DNA of 64,000 nt, from contig CAYQEC010000009.1 in NCBI GenBank assembly GCA_964416425.1, forward strand, positions 1 through 64,000, given 5' to 3'. This DNA comes from CAYQEC01 sp964416425 (GTDB lineage: Bacteria; Actinomycetota; Acidimicrobiia; Spongiisociales; UBA5794). Position numbers and translations under genes: made by a program. Under the pieces are notes generated by a model, which saw only the letters and a list, made by a program, of their open reading frames with translations, was not told the DNA's origin and made no database searches. Position 1 is the stretch's first letter, and each line of letters starts with the position of its first letter. Below, one piece after another: positions 17,043 through 25,695 of the stretch.

Positions 17043-18671
17043 GAGCGAGGCGAGTCTGACCACGGGCCGGGACGGCATGCCGAACGGCCGGGCGACCTCG
17101 ACCACCCGGACCTCGGGCCGGTCGAGCCAACCCCACAGCAGGCGGCTCTCCTCGGCGGCGGCGATCGAAGGAGGGACCTCCCCGCCGGGCTCCTCCGGCG
17201 GGGCGAGGCGGATCAGCGGCGGTGGCGCCGGCGCCACCCACGCCGCCACCAGCCGCCCTCCCTCGATGAGCGCCGATTCCCCCCGCTCGTCCTCGGCCCA
17301 CAGCGTCCCCGCCCGCTGCAGGGTCTGCCAGATGCGGCGATCCTCCAGGCTGCGGGCCAGGGCGCGGTGCCGGTCCCGCAGCGTCGCCGCCTCCTCGAAA
17401 CGGCGATGGCGGGCATGGGCCCGCATCTTCTCGGCCAGGGGGTCGAGCAGCGGCGCCGGATCCTGCTCGATGGCGCGGCGCAACCTCTCCACCACCGCCT
17501 GGTACTCCGCATCGGACACCGACCCGTCACACGGGCACAGCGCCACCCCGAGCTGGGCGAAGTTGCAGGCCGGGCTGCGCTCGCCGCCCCGGGAGAGGCA
17601 ACGCCGGATCGGGACCGCGTCCCACACGGCGGCCACCACCTGATCGGCGGTGCGCCGGGAACGGAACGGCCCCAGCGTGGCGAGGCCGTCGGATCGGAGG
17701 GAGCGCACCACCGACAGCCGGGGGAACCGTTCCCGGGTGAGCTTCACCCAGTGGGTGGCCTTCGGTGGCCGGGAGCGGCGGTTGTAGCGGGGACGGTGGG
17801 CGTGGATGAGGCGCAGCTCGGTGACGAGGGCCTCCAGCTCGGTGGTGCACTCACGATGGTCGAGGTCGGCGAGGTCACGCAGCATCTGTGCCACGGAACG
17901 GCGGTTGTCGCCGTAGAAGTAGGAACGGACCCGCTGGCGCAGGTTCTTGGCCTTGCCCACGTAGATCACCTCGCCGTCGCGGTCCCGGAACAGGTAGACG
18001 CCGGGCCGCCGCGGCAGCCGTTCGGTGAGGCCGATCTTCCCGTAGTGGGGCGCCCCCCGCGCCGTCGGCAGCCGGAGCAGATCGTCGAGATGACTGATCC
18101 CGATGGTGCCGGCCCGCCCCAGCAGCTCCCACAGCACGTGGGCGGTTGCCCGGGCATCGTCGAGGGCACGGTGAGTGGGGGAGGACGGCGAGCGGAGATG
18201 GGCGGCCAGGGTGCCCAGGTCGAGGTGGCGCACCTCGTCGCGCACCAGACGGCGGGCCAGCGCCAGCGTGTCGACGCTGTGGTTCGGGATCCGCCCGTAG
18301 CCGAGGCGTAGAGCGGCGGCATTGAGGAACGACAGGTCGAACCGGACGTTGTGGCCCACGATCACGGCGTCCCCGATGAACTCGAGCAGGGCGGGGAGCA
18401 CCTCGCCGATGCGGGGGGCCTCGACCACCATCGCCTGGGTGATCCCGGTGAGCACCGTGATGGTCGGCGGGATCGCCATCCCCGGGTTGACGAGGGTCTG
18501 GAACGTCCCGGTGGGCTCCCCGCCCGTGAACGAGAGCGCCCCGACCTCGGTGATCTCACAATCGGCCGGCGACCCACCGGTGGTCTCGAGATCGAGGACG
18601 CAGAAGCGCACCTGGTGCAGCGGCACGCCGAGGTCGTCGAACGTCCGCTGTCCGCCTGCGAGGGCCACCAC
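17034..18671 (-). CDS. DEDDh exonuclease fused to a UvrC/Cho-like GIY-YIG endonuclease
   Basis: 545 residues. The N-terminal exonuclease domain (about 20-190) shows LDLETTGG (Exo I), GHNVRFDLSFL (Exo II) and HRALDDARATAHV (Exo III with the DEDDh His), like DNA polymerase III epsilon. The second half has a GIY-YIG core, RRPGVYLFRDRDGEVIYVGKAKNLRQRVRS-type sequence near 215-245, then a UvrC-like region with CNFAQLG...CPCDGS and a UVR-like helix pair. The UvrC RNase-H and HhH domains are missing. This architecture is known in actinobacteria and suggests a repair nuclease. Start: two adjacent GTG codons (18671, 18668); GGAGG fits the second slightly better. Confidence 0.9.
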   Translation of the reverse strand: MVALAGGQRTFDDLGVPLHQVRFCVLDLETTGGSPADCEITEVGALSFTGGEPTGTFQTLVNPGMAIPPTITVLTGITQAMVVEAPRIGEVLPALLEFIGDAVIVGHNVRFDLSFLNAAALRLGYGRIPNHSVDTLALARRLVRDEVRHLDLGTLAAHLRSPSSPTHRALDDARATAHVLWELLGRAGTIGISHLDDLLRLPTARGAPHYGKIGLTERLPRRPGVYLFRDRDGEVIYVGKAKNLRQRVRSYFYGDNRRSVAQMLRDLADLDHRECTTELEALVTELRLIHAHRPRYNRRSRPPKATHWVKLTRERFPRLSVVRSLRSDGLATLGPFRSRRTADQVVAAVWDAVPIRRCLSRGGERSPACNFAQLGVALCPCDGSVSDAEYQAVVERLRRAIEQDPAPLLDPLAEKMRAHARHRRFEEAATLRDRHRALARSLEDRRIWQTLQRAGTLWAEDERGESALIEGGRLVAAWVAPAPPPLIRLAPPEEPGGEVPPSIAAAEESRLLWGWLDRPEVRVVEVARPFGMPSRPVVRLASLAG

Positions 18672-18733
18672 CGATCCTCCGTCTCCGCCGGAAGGCGAGC
18701 ATCCCAGCCGGGTGTGACACGATCCCGCTTCGC

Positions 18734-18739
18734 TACCCT
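18734..18739 (+). promoter_or_regulatory. -10 element TACCCT before the DsbA-like gene
   Basis: TACCCT ends nine bases before the ATG at 18749, so the transcript starts at or within about two bases of the start codon; no ribosome binding site is visible. Confidence 0.5.
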
Positions 18740-18748
18740 GCCCGTGAT

Positions 18749-19297
18749 ATGGAATTCTCAGGGCGGGTCTACTTCGATTTCGCCAGCAACGACGTGTGGC
18801 GGCTCTACCGGCTCTTGGAGCGGGCCGGAGAGCAGGGCGTGGTGCTCGACATCGACTGGCGGGGATTCGCGGTCGGCGGGGTGGGGAACCGGACGCTGAT
18901 GACCCCCGGGGTGCGTGCCCTCGCCTGCTACGAGGCGGCCCGCATCGAGGCGCCCGATCGTCACCGTCGCTTCCTGGCGGCGCTGCTCGCCCTCATCCAC
19001 AAGGAGGGGGACGACCTCGGCGACGAGTCCACGCTGCGGATCGCCGCCACGGTCGCCGGTATCGACGCCGACCCGCTGCTCGCCGCCGGTGCCGGAGCCG
19101 GGTTCGACGCGCTCGGGGCCGAGACCGGCACCGCTACGATGCGCGGCGTTCGGGGCGTGCCGAGCATCGTGCGCCACGGTCCGGTGCTGCAGATCAGGAC
19201 GACCGAGGCGATCACACGGGGCGACGCCAGAGCCCGAATCGGTCTGCTCGAGGCCGTACTGGAGGACGACGGCATATGGGAGCTGAAGAAACCATGA
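18749..19297 (+). CDS. DsbA-superfamily (HCCA isomerase / FrnE-like) protein lacking the CxxC motif
   Basis: 182 residues. The start RVYFDFASNDVWRLYRL and the late GVPSIVRHG (cis-Pro loop) are the two thioredoxin-fold landmarks of the DsbA/2-hydroxychromene-2-carboxylate isomerase family, with a helical insertion between them (about 55-130). The redox CxxC is absent; SNDVW stands in its place, as in the glutathione-using isomerase branch, where a Ser often replaces the Cys. Substrate unknown. Its TGA overlaps the ATG of a small zinc-ribbon gene. No Cys-redox role is expected. Confidence 0.65.
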   Translation: MEFSGRVYFDFASNDVWRLYRLLERAGEQGVVLDIDWRGFAVGGVGNRTLMTPGVRALACYEAARIEAPDRHRRFLAALLALIHKEGDDLGDESTLRIAATVAGIDADPLLAAGAGAGFDALGAETGTATMRGVRGVPSIVRHGPVLQIRTTEAITRGDARARIGLLEAVLEDDGIWELKKP

Positions 19298-19530
19298 GCA
19301 CGGTGGACGGACCGTTGCGGTGCAGCCACTGCGGCAACAAGACCCGGTTCGACATCTACGACCGGGTGGAGCGGCGGCGCTTCGCCCACTTCTCGCTGGG
19401 CGGAGAGGTCACCTACGACGACGAGGAGATCCTCGATCGCACCGTGGAGCGCATCGTCTGCCGGTGGTGCGAGCGGGACGACACGATCGAGCAGGCCGAA
19501 CCGGCCGAATCGGTCGGCTCCGAGGACTGA
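19294..19530 (+). CDS. Small zinc-ribbon protein
   Basis: 78 residues. Two Cys pairs, CSHCGNKTRFD near residues 10-13 and CRWCERDD near 56-59, form a likely four-Cys zinc ribbon, separated by a conserved-looking VERRRFAHFSLGGEVTYDDEEI stretch. The C-terminal tail is acidic. The ATG overlaps the stop of the DsbA-like gene, so the two proteins are probably made together. It has no enzymatic motif; a nucleic-acid or protein-binding role is possible. Confidence 0.7.
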   Translation: MSTVDGPLRCSHCGNKTRFDIYDRVERRRFAHFSLGGEVTYDDEEILDRTVERIVCRWCERDDTIEQAEPAESVGSED

Positions 19531-19532
19531 CC

Positions 19533-20336
19533 TCAGGTCCGGCGCTGCCGGACCGCCTCGTAGAGCAGGATGGCGGCGGCGGTGGCGGTGTTGAGGCTGT
19601 CGCCGATCCCCGCCATCGGGATCCGCACCGCGACGGAGGCCTTCGCCCACCCCGCCGGCAACCCGGCATGCTCGCTCCCCACGACCAGGGCGACGGGACC
19701 GGTCAGATCGGCGTCCCAGTAGGCGGTGGTGGCATCGGGGAACCCGGCAATCAGCCGCAGTGAATGGCCGGCGGCCCAGGCCATCGTCTCCGCCGCGGTG
19801 GCGACGGCGGTGGGGCGGGCGAGCAGGGCGCCCTGGGAGGCCCGCACCACGTTGGGATTGAAGAGGTCGGTGGCGGGGTCGGCCACCGCCACCGCGTCCA
19901 CCCCGGCCCCGTCGGCGATTCGCAGCATGGCGCCGAGGTTGCCCGGCTTCTCGATCCCGGCCACCACCATGACGAGGGGCCGGCCGCCGGGCCTGAGGCG
20001 GTCGATCGAAAGGTCGGGCTGCACCGCCACCCCGAGCAGCCCGTCGGGGTGACGGCGGTAGGCAGCCTTACGGAACGGTTCCTCGGCCACCGTGAGGACC
20101 GTGGCGCCGGCGGCGGCGAGGCGGGCCGCGGTGGCCCGGCGCTCCTCGTCGAGCAAGGCGGGGCACACGATCAACTCCTCGAGAATGATGCCGCTGGCGG
20201 CGGCCCGCTGCAGCTCGCGGTCCCCTTCGACGAGGAACCGGCCGTAGGCGTCGCGGTCCCGGCGGCTCCGCAACCGCACTAGGGCCTTGATGCGGGGGTT
20301 GCCGGTCGAGGTGACGAGGGTCCCCATCTCGGTCAC
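19533..20336 (-). CDS. SpoU/TrmH-family RNA 2'-O-methyltransferase
   Basis: 267 residues. The N-terminal substrate-binding domain (L30e-like, about 1-100) starts SPRIK-like as TSTGNPRIKALVRLRSRRDR with FLVEGDREL. The C-terminal trefoil-knot SPOUT domain has GIEKPGNLGAMLRIADGAG, LVVGSEHAGLP and IPMAGIGDSLN, the three family motifs. It methylates a ribose in rRNA or tRNA; which one cannot be told. The GTG at 20334-20336 overlaps the TGA of the upstream gene (GTGA) and was preferred over an ATG at 20325-20327 for that reason. Confidence 0.9.
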   Translation of the reverse strand: MTEMGTLVTSTGNPRIKALVRLRSRRDRDAYGRFLVEGDRELQRAAASGIILEELIVCPALLDEERRATAARLAAAGATVLTVAEEPFRKAAYRRHPDGLLGVAVQPDLSIDRLRPGGRPLVMVVAGIEKPGNLGAMLRIADGAGVDAVAVADPATDLFNPNVVRASQGALLARPTAVATAAETMAWAAGHSLRLIAGFPDATTAYWDADLTGPVALVVGSEHAGLPAGWAKASVAVRIPMAGIGDSLNTATAAAILLYEAVRQRRT

Positions 20337-22591
20337 CAGCTGCTGCCGCCACCGCCGGAGAAGCCGCCGCCGCCACCCCAGCCGCCGAAGCTGCCGCCAC
20401 CCCACGACCCACCGCCCCACGAGGACCCGCCACCGCCGGCGAAGCCGCCTCCGCCGCCCCACCACGATCCCCGATCGGCGGACCACGAGTGATCGCGGTA
20501 GATCGGCTCCCACCCGTAGCTGCCGAGATGGCCCTTGGTGATGACCCAGTGGTAGTAGAACAGCGTGAAGGGGTCGAAGTCCGACAGGCCGCGGGGGATG
20601 GGGCGGCCCGACCAGGTGTCGGTCTGCCCGCTGGTGCCTTCGTGGGCCAGCTCGGGGGCGAAGCGATCGGCGTCGGCGATCTCGCTGCGGGCCAGCGCCT
20701 GGCGCTGGGCGGCGTAGGCGAGGGCGAAGGTGCGGGGGCCGCGGGGGTCGGATGCTCCGAAGGCGGCGGCCACGTCGGCGTAGGTCCCCTCCAGCCCCAG
20801 GGTGGCCAGGGCCTCGCGAGCCTCGAACCAGCGGCGCAGCGCCTGGGCCGGTTCGAGGGAGACGGCGAGGATGCCGGCGATCGTCTGGCGGGCGTCTCCG
20901 CTGACCCCTTCCTTCGCCAGCTCGTCGAGCAGCTCCTGGTACACCGCGGGCCCGTCGTCGCGGCGTCGCAGCAGGGCGGTGGTGATCGATACCGGGAGCC
21001 CGAGCCGCTTGGCCTCGGCCCTGACCCGCTCGATCTCGCCGGGCTCACGCAGCCCGGCGAGGGCGCATTCGACGGCCTCCCCGGGGTCGAGGCCCAGGTC
21101 GCGGTTGGAGTGGTAGGCGGCGACGAAGTCGTCGAGGTCGTCCTCGTCGTGGTTGAGGAGCAGCAGGGCGGCGATCGCCGGGATCGAGAGCCCGTCGCGG
21201 GTGAGCAGCGCCCCCGTGGAGCTGAGGTCGGTCCGGACCTGCTCGTAGCGCTCGAAGGCGGCGGCCGGCTCCTCGCTGAGGTCGGCGAGGGCGGCGGCGA
21301 CCGCGGGCCGGGTGGTGGAGTCGGGGAGGGAGGCGTAGAGGGTCTGGAGGCGCTCGGTCTTGGCGGTGGCGGTCGAGTACACCGTGCCGAGCTCCTCGAG
21401 CGAGGTGGCGAGCGGAACCGTGCCGTCGAGGGCGGGGGCGGCCCGCAGCAACCGCTCCCCGGCGTCGGTGAGGTCGGCGAAGCCGAGGGGGGTGGCGGTC
21501 AGCCGGTCGACGATCGCCTGGCCGAGGCGCTGCCGGGCTGCGGCGACCCGGTGGGGGCGGAGGCTGTCGACGATGCGGTTCAGCTCCTGGCGCTTCACCT
21601 CGAAGAGTCGGTCGTCGTCCTCGTCGACGTCGAGGGTCTCCCGGATGGCGCTCTGCAGCGCCCCTTCGAGCAAGGGTCGCTCCGCCGAGGAGCGCAGCTC
21701 GAGCGGGACCTCGGTGTCGCGGCGCACCCGGTCCCGGTCGACCACCACCACGAGGGCGAGGGACCAGACGGCGCGCAACGCAGCCTCGTCGTCGACCGGA
21801 TCCCCCTGGTGCACGGCCCGCAGGGTGGTCACCGCGGCGGTGGTCGCCACCGGCACGGCCTCGCCGGAGAAGGGGACGGTGAAGTCGGCGACGGCGGGCA
21901 GCTCGTGGCCGGCCGGTTCGAGCCGGGCGACGTCTCCGTCGACCAGCTCGGCGCGGACCGTGCGGATCCGCTCCACCTTGCGGCGCCGCACCGAGGTGAG
22001 AGCGGCGCCGCCCCCCACCAGCGCCGCAGCGGCGAGCACCCCCAGGATGATGCGTCCCGAGGGGCGGGACGAGGATCCGTCGCCGCCGGGTTGGGCCAGC
22101 TCCTGCTCCAGGCTGCCGACGATGGCGAGGGCGCCGCCCTCGAAGTCGCTCCGGCCGAAGAAGCTGTCGCCGGCGCCGGTGATGCGAGATGCGGGGAGAT
22201 CGAGCCCGGGCCCGGTGGTGAGCTCGGTGCGCCGGGTGGCGAGGTCGACGAGGATCACGATGCCGGGCGGGCCGTCGGCGAGGCCCACCCCCCAGGCGTC
22301 TCCGAGGTCCTGGGCGAAGGACAGCGGGGTGCCGTGGGGCACGGAGGAGACGATGACGAAGGCGATCTGATGGCCGTAGGCGGCCACGAGGGCGCTGATG
22401 GCCTCCTCGACCCGAGCATCGTCGGCAACCACGCCGGCGTCGTCGCTGAACCAGCCCCGGCACACCACCCCGTCGTACTCGCCGCAGTCGGCGGGGGCCC
22501 CGGTGTCGCCGGTCTGGGCGAGGGCGGCGGGCGCCACGATGGCGAGGCTCAGGGTGGCGAGCAGGACGGCGCGGAGGATCTTGCTTCCCAC
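20333..22591 (-). CDS. TPM-domain (DUF477) membrane protein with Gly-rich tail
   Basis: 752 residues. A signal peptide (about 1-22) precedes a TPM_phosphatase domain (about 35-160: DDAGVVADDARVEEAISAL, FVIVSSVPHG, GIVILVDLATRR), then a transmembrane helix (IILGVLAAAALVGGGAAL). A long helical cytoplasmic region (about 200-650) follows, then a tail of GGGG/Ser/Trp repeats ending the protein. TPM proteins are extracytoplasmic and of unclear function (one plant member acts in photosystem repair). The GTG at 22591 is chosen over a TTG three codons upstream because TAGCGT stands eight bases before it, a leaderless start. The stop overlaps the methyltransferase start. Confidence 0.82.
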   Translation of the reverse strand: MGSKILRAVLLATLSLAIVAPAALAQTGDTGAPADCGEYDGVVCRGWFSDDAGVVADDARVEEAISALVAAYGHQIAFVIVSSVPHGTPLSFAQDLGDAWGVGLADGPPGIVILVDLATRRTELTTGPGLDLPASRITGAGDSFFGRSDFEGGALAIVGSLEQELAQPGGDGSSSRPSGRIILGVLAAAALVGGGAALTSVRRRKVERIRTVRAELVDGDVARLEPAGHELPAVADFTVPFSGEAVPVATTAAVTTLRAVHQGDPVDDEAALRAVWSLALVVVVDRDRVRRDTEVPLELRSSAERPLLEGALQSAIRETLDVDEDDDRLFEVKRQELNRIVDSLRPHRVAAARQRLGQAIVDRLTATPLGFADLTDAGERLLRAAPALDGTVPLATSLEELGTVYSTATAKTERLQTLYASLPDSTTRPAVAAALADLSEEPAAAFERYEQVRTDLSSTGALLTRDGLSIPAIAALLLLNHDEDDLDDFVAAYHSNRDLGLDPGEAVECALAGLREPGEIERVRAEAKRLGLPVSITTALLRRRDDGPAVYQELLDELAKEGVSGDARQTIAGILAVSLEPAQALRRWFEAREALATLGLEGTYADVAAAFGASDPRGPRTFALAYAAQRQALARSEIADADRFAPELAHEGTSGQTDTWSGRPIPRGLSDFDPFTLFYYHWVITKGHLGSYGWEPIYRDHSWSADRGSWWGGGGGFAGGGGSSWGGGSWGGGSFGGWGGGGGFSGGGGSSW

Positions 22592-22599
22592 GAGGGGCA

Positions 22600-22605
22600 A
22601 CGCTA
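22600..22605 (-). promoter_or_regulatory. -10 element TAGCGT for the TPM-domain gene
   Basis: TAGCGT on the minus strand ends eight bases before the GTG at 22591; the alternative upstream TTG overlaps this element, which argues against it as the start. Confidence 0.5.
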
Positions 22606-22631
22606 GCGGGCCGCCCGGGTGGGGGCGCCGC

Positions 22632-23556
22632 TCATCCGAATCGAAGCGGGAGGTCGGCCGGCCGGTAAAAGGAGGGGGCGAGTTCGGTGCAGTGACCGAG
22701 GGCGGTCACGATCTCGGCGACGGCACCCCCGGTGCCGTCGTAGCCGCCGGCGAGGTGGAGATCGAGTGGTGCGGTGCCGTCCACGGTGATCCGATCGCCC
22801 GGGTCGGCCAGCTCCCGGTCGAGGACGAGGTCGAGATCGAGGCGATGGTCGGGGGAGGTGAGGGTGACGCGCTGGTGGAGTCCGGTGACCGTTCCGCCGG
22901 AGATCAGCGGCTCGATCGTCTCACCCACGTCGTGATGGGGCCAGCCGAGGGTGTGGGCGAGCAGGTGGGCGCTGGCGACGGGCCGCGGGCGCCGAGGGCG
23001 CCGGCGGCGACCGCCGCGGCGAACTCGTCGAGTGACAGGCCGCGGCCGGACAGCGCCGCCAGTTCCTCCCGCCGCGCCGTGTCGATGCGGCAGGCCGCGG
23101 TGAGGCGGGTGACGTGACGGCTGGCGGAGGCGGCGAGCAGTGGGAGGCGGCTCATCACGAACCCGGGGTTGACCCCGGTCATGACGATGACCGCCCGTCG
23201 GTGCGGGCGGCGGTGTGGAGCGCCTCCCAGATGTGGCGGGGCGGCCAAGCCAGCTCGGCACAGGTGGTGACGACGTGGTAGCCGGCCGACACCAGCCGGA
23301 TCACCTCGGCGGCGACCTCGTCGGCGAGGGAGGAGAGGGTCACCAGGGCCCGGTCGCCGGCCCGCGCCACCGGGACGTCGGGGCTGGAGACGAAGCGGGC
23401 AGGCCCAGCGGCATCGAAGTCGCCCCGGGCCCCCGGGTCGGGATCGACCACCCCGGTGACGCGGGACACCAAGCCGTCCTCGAGAGCGGCGTGGACCACG
23501 GTCCCGGCGAGGGACCCGGCGCCGACGACGAGCAGGCCACCCATTCGGTGGCGCAT
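22632..23556 (-). pseudogene. Dihydrodipicolinate-reductase-like NAD(P) dehydrogenase, frameshifted twice
   Basis: Three frames join into one protein. The first gives LLVVGAGSLAGTVV (Rossmann loop), VVDPDPGARGD and GYHVVTTCAELAWP; the second gives VIVMTGVNPGFVMSRLPLLA; the third gives HLLAHTLGWPHHDVGE through the C-terminus. The order matches DapB-like dehydrogenases such as 2,4-diaminopentanoate dehydrogenase, where GVNPGFVMD is conserved. The shifts lie at a CCC run (23194-23196) and a GGG run (22980-22982, both plus strand); in each case one more base restores the frame. The gene ends a contig beside an N gap, so sequencing or assembly error is as likely as real decay. It follows menC. Confidence 0.7.
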
Positions 23557-23574
23557 GACGGTCGGTGGCGCCGG

Positions 23575-23784
23575 GGTTGGGAAGCGATTCGTCAGGACGC
23601 GGCGACGAAGTGGTCGGAGGCGAGGCGGTNNNNNNNNNNNNNNNNNNNNNNNNNNNNNNNNNNNNNNNNNNNNNNNNNNNNNNNNNNNNNNNNNNNNNNN
23701 NNNNNNNNNNNNNNNNNNNNNNNNNNNNNGGTTGGGAAGCGATTCGTCAGGACGCGGCGACGAAGTGGTCGGAGGCGAGGCGGT
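23575..23784. other. 100-N scaffold gap flanked by identical 55-bp ends
   Basis: Bases 23575-23629 and 23730-23784 are identical over 55 bp, around exactly 100 N (23630-23729). This is what two contigs sharing a k-mer overlap look like when joined without merging. The true sequence probably lacks the 100 N and one 55-bp copy, so there is likely no missing gene. The menC stop codon lies in the right copy (23747-23749); the left copy carries the same stop sequence. Confidence 0.85.
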
Positions 23785-24808
23785 CGAGGCGAACCCGATC
23801 CACCTCGACCCCGATGCCCGGCGCCGCCGGAGGATGCAGCCGGCCGCCGGCGTCGAGGCTCCACGGCGGGTCGACGAGGTCGTCGGCGAAGAAATGGTCC
23901 GATGCGGCGATGTCCCCGACCACGTCCGCCGGACCCAGGGTGGCGAGGGCGACGGCGTGGCTGCGCCCGATGCCGCTCTCGACGAGGCCGCCGATGCGGA
24001 CGTGACGGCCGGCGGCGGCGATCTCGCCCGCCAGGGCGGCGGCGGAGGAGGTACCGAGGCGGCCGGCCTTGAGGTTGATGACGGCGCCGGCGCCGGCGGC
24101 CACGGCCCGGCGGATGGCGGCGGGATCACCCGCCGACTCGTCGAGGGCGATCGGGGTGGAGAAGCGGTGGGTGAGGGCGGCGAGGCCGTCGAGGTCACCG
24201 GCGGGGAGGGGCTGCTCCAGGTAGGCGAGGCCGGCGCCGTCCCACGAGGCGAGGCGGGGGTCGTCCCCGGTGGGGAACGAGCCGTTGGCGTCGGCGCCGA
24301 ACGTCATGTCCGGGAAGGTCTGCCGCAGCACCGCGATCTCCGTCACCGCGGTGGTGGGGTCCACCTTGAGCTTGACGGCCCGGTAGCCCGCGGCGTGGAG
24401 AGTCGCCACCACCTCGCGGCGGGTGGCGGCGTCACCGGCCAGCCCGACGGCGGCCCCGGCGAGGACCGGTCCCGGTGCGCCGCCGAGGTGGGCCCACAGC
24501 GGCACCCCGGCGGCCTTGGCGGCGAGGTCGGTGAGGGCCTCGTCGAGGGCGGCGGTTACGGTCGACGGTTCGCCGCGGTGGGGGCCGAATCCGGCACGGA
24601 GCCGTTTCCAGGCCTCGGGGAAGCTCCCGGGGGTGTGGCCCGGGTAGGGGGCGGCCTCCCCCCACCCCACCAGTCCCTCGTGCTCGACGGCGAGCACCAC
24701 GATCCGGCGGACGGTGACGGCGCCGGCGGCGGTGACGAAACGTCGGCGCAACTCCAGCTCGATCGCCCACGCCTCGAGACGGGCGCCGGGCGGGATGGAG
24801 AGGGCCAT
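23747..24808 (-). CDS. menC: o-Succinylbenzoate synthase-like enolase-superfamily enzyme
   Basis: 353 residues. Enolase-superfamily landmarks are in order: capping domain with VGWGEAAPYPG, catalytic AVKLKVD (KxK), metal ligands GADANGSF, LEQPLP and ALDES, and the second Lys in INLKAGR. The late GGLVESGIGRSHAVALATL and DIAASDHFFADDLV...PGIGVEVD fit MenC (menaquinone synthesis) better than dipeptide epimerases, but the two are hard to separate by eye. No other men gene is nearby. It follows a septum-formation gene by 10 nt and precedes the DapB-like gene. The ATG at 24808 gives a normal N-terminus. Confidence 0.75.
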   Translation of the reverse strand: MALSIPPGARLEAWAIELELRRRFVTAAGAVTVRRIVVLAVEHEGLVGWGEAAPYPGHTPGSFPEAWKRLRAGFGPHRGEPSTVTAALDEALTDLAAKAAGVPLWAHLGGAPGPVLAGAAVGLAGDAATRREVVATLHAAGYRAVKLKVDPTTAVTEIAVLRQTFPDMTFGADANGSFPTGDDPRLASWDGAGLAYLEQPLPAGDLDGLAALTHRFSTPIALDESAGDPAAIRRAVAAGAGAVINLKAGRLGTSSAAALAGEIAAAGRHVRIGGLVESGIGRSHAVALATLGPADVVGDIAASDHFFADDLVDPPWSLDAGGRLHPPAAPGIGVEVDRVRLDRLASDHFVAAS

Positions 24809-24818
24809 GGCGGCCGGC

Positions 24819-25613
24819 CTAGCGGCCGCTCCCGCGGAGGGACCCGGTGGTCTTGGCCACGGTCTCCTGGGAGCCTTGGTAGAGCACGCAGATGCCGGTC
24901 CGGTCGCCGCCCTCCCAGCCCTGCTCGGTCGGGGTGAACACGTTGAGCCAGACCGCCGATTCCTCCCACGTCGCTCCCACGTACGTCTCGAACTCCTCGA
25001 CGCATCCCAGGACCGCGCCCTGGTAGACGGCCTCGTTCCCGGGGTAGAGGCCAAGCCCGTCGAGTTCGACGGCGCCGGAGGGTGCGATGTCGACGATGGC
25101 GAACACTTCGTAGTCGTGGGACTCGCCGCAGTCGATGGGGTCCACCTCGGTGAAGACGAGGTCGGAGGGCTCGTCGAAACAGTCGCCGGGTTCGAGACGG
25201 TCGACGGACTTGGAGTGGTCGACGAACGAGAAGAAGGCGAAGAATCCCACCACCACCAGGATGGCAAGACCTCCGAAGCCGGTGAAGGCGCCGATGATTC
25301 CGGGGCGGGAGGCCATGCGGCCGGGTGGCTCCCCACCGTCGCCGAAGGGTCCCGGAGTCGCCCACTCGTCGGGAGCGGGCTCGGGAATCGGGACCTCGCC
25401 CCGAGGCTGCGGCGCCGGTGCGGCATCGGCAGGCGCGGTCCACTCCCGCTCCGTAGCCGGTCGCCCCCCAGGGGACGACCGCACCGGCTCCTCGAGCGGC
25501 GCCGGTTCGAGGCTCTCGCCGGGTGGCTCGGGCGGCGGGGATGCGAGCTCGTCGTGGGCACGGCGCAGCATCTCCTCGCTGCTGAGCGGCTCGTCGGGCC
25601 GGTCGGTGCTCAT
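24819..25613 (-). CDS. Septum-formation-family membrane protein
   Basis: 264 residues. A long Pro/Glu-rich, disordered cytoplasmic N-terminus (about 1-105) is followed by a single transmembrane helix (GLAILVVVGFFAFFSFV). An extracellular domain of about 135 residues has paired cysteines: GDCFDEPSD, DCGESHDYEVFAIV, LGCVEEFE and GICVLYQ. GESHDYEVFA followed by the CV/CVLY pattern is the hallmark of the actinobacterial Septum_formation family. Members are implicated in septation only by association; the biochemical role is unknown. The ATG is preceded by GGAGG at a six-base distance. Confidence 0.85.
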   Translation of the reverse strand: MSTDRPDEPLSSEEMLRRAHDELASPPPEPPGESLEPAPLEEPVRSSPGGRPATEREWTAPADAAPAPQPRGEVPIPEPAPDEWATPGPFGDGGEPPGRMASRPGIIGAFTGFGGLAILVVVGFFAFFSFVDHSKSVDRLEPGDCFDEPSDLVFTEVDPIDCGESHDYEVFAIVDIAPSGAVELDGLGLYPGNEAVYQGAVLGCVEEFETYVGATWEESAVWLNVFTPTEQGWEGGDRTGICVLYQGSQETVAKTTGSLRGSGR

Positions 25614-25639
25614 GGATCGCCTCCGTCGTCGGCGGCTGC

Positions 25640-25685
25640 ATCCTACGTCACGCTGCTCCCGCCTCCCGGGATGGAGGCGTAGATT
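25640..25685. promoter_or_regulatory. Divergent -10 elements between the septum gene and the glycosylase gene
   Basis: On the minus strand TAGGAT (25640-25645) lies 26 bases before the septum-gene ATG. On the plus strand TAGATT (25680-25685) ends ten bases before the glycosylase ATG. Both fit the TAnnnT pattern of the window; no clear -35 is seen. Confidence 0.35.
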
Positions 25686-25695
25686 CCAGGGGACG

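Noticed and set aside
20333..22600. TTG start three codons upstream for the TPM gene
   Set aside because: It overlaps the TAGCGT -10 element; the GTG at 22591 is at leaderless distance.
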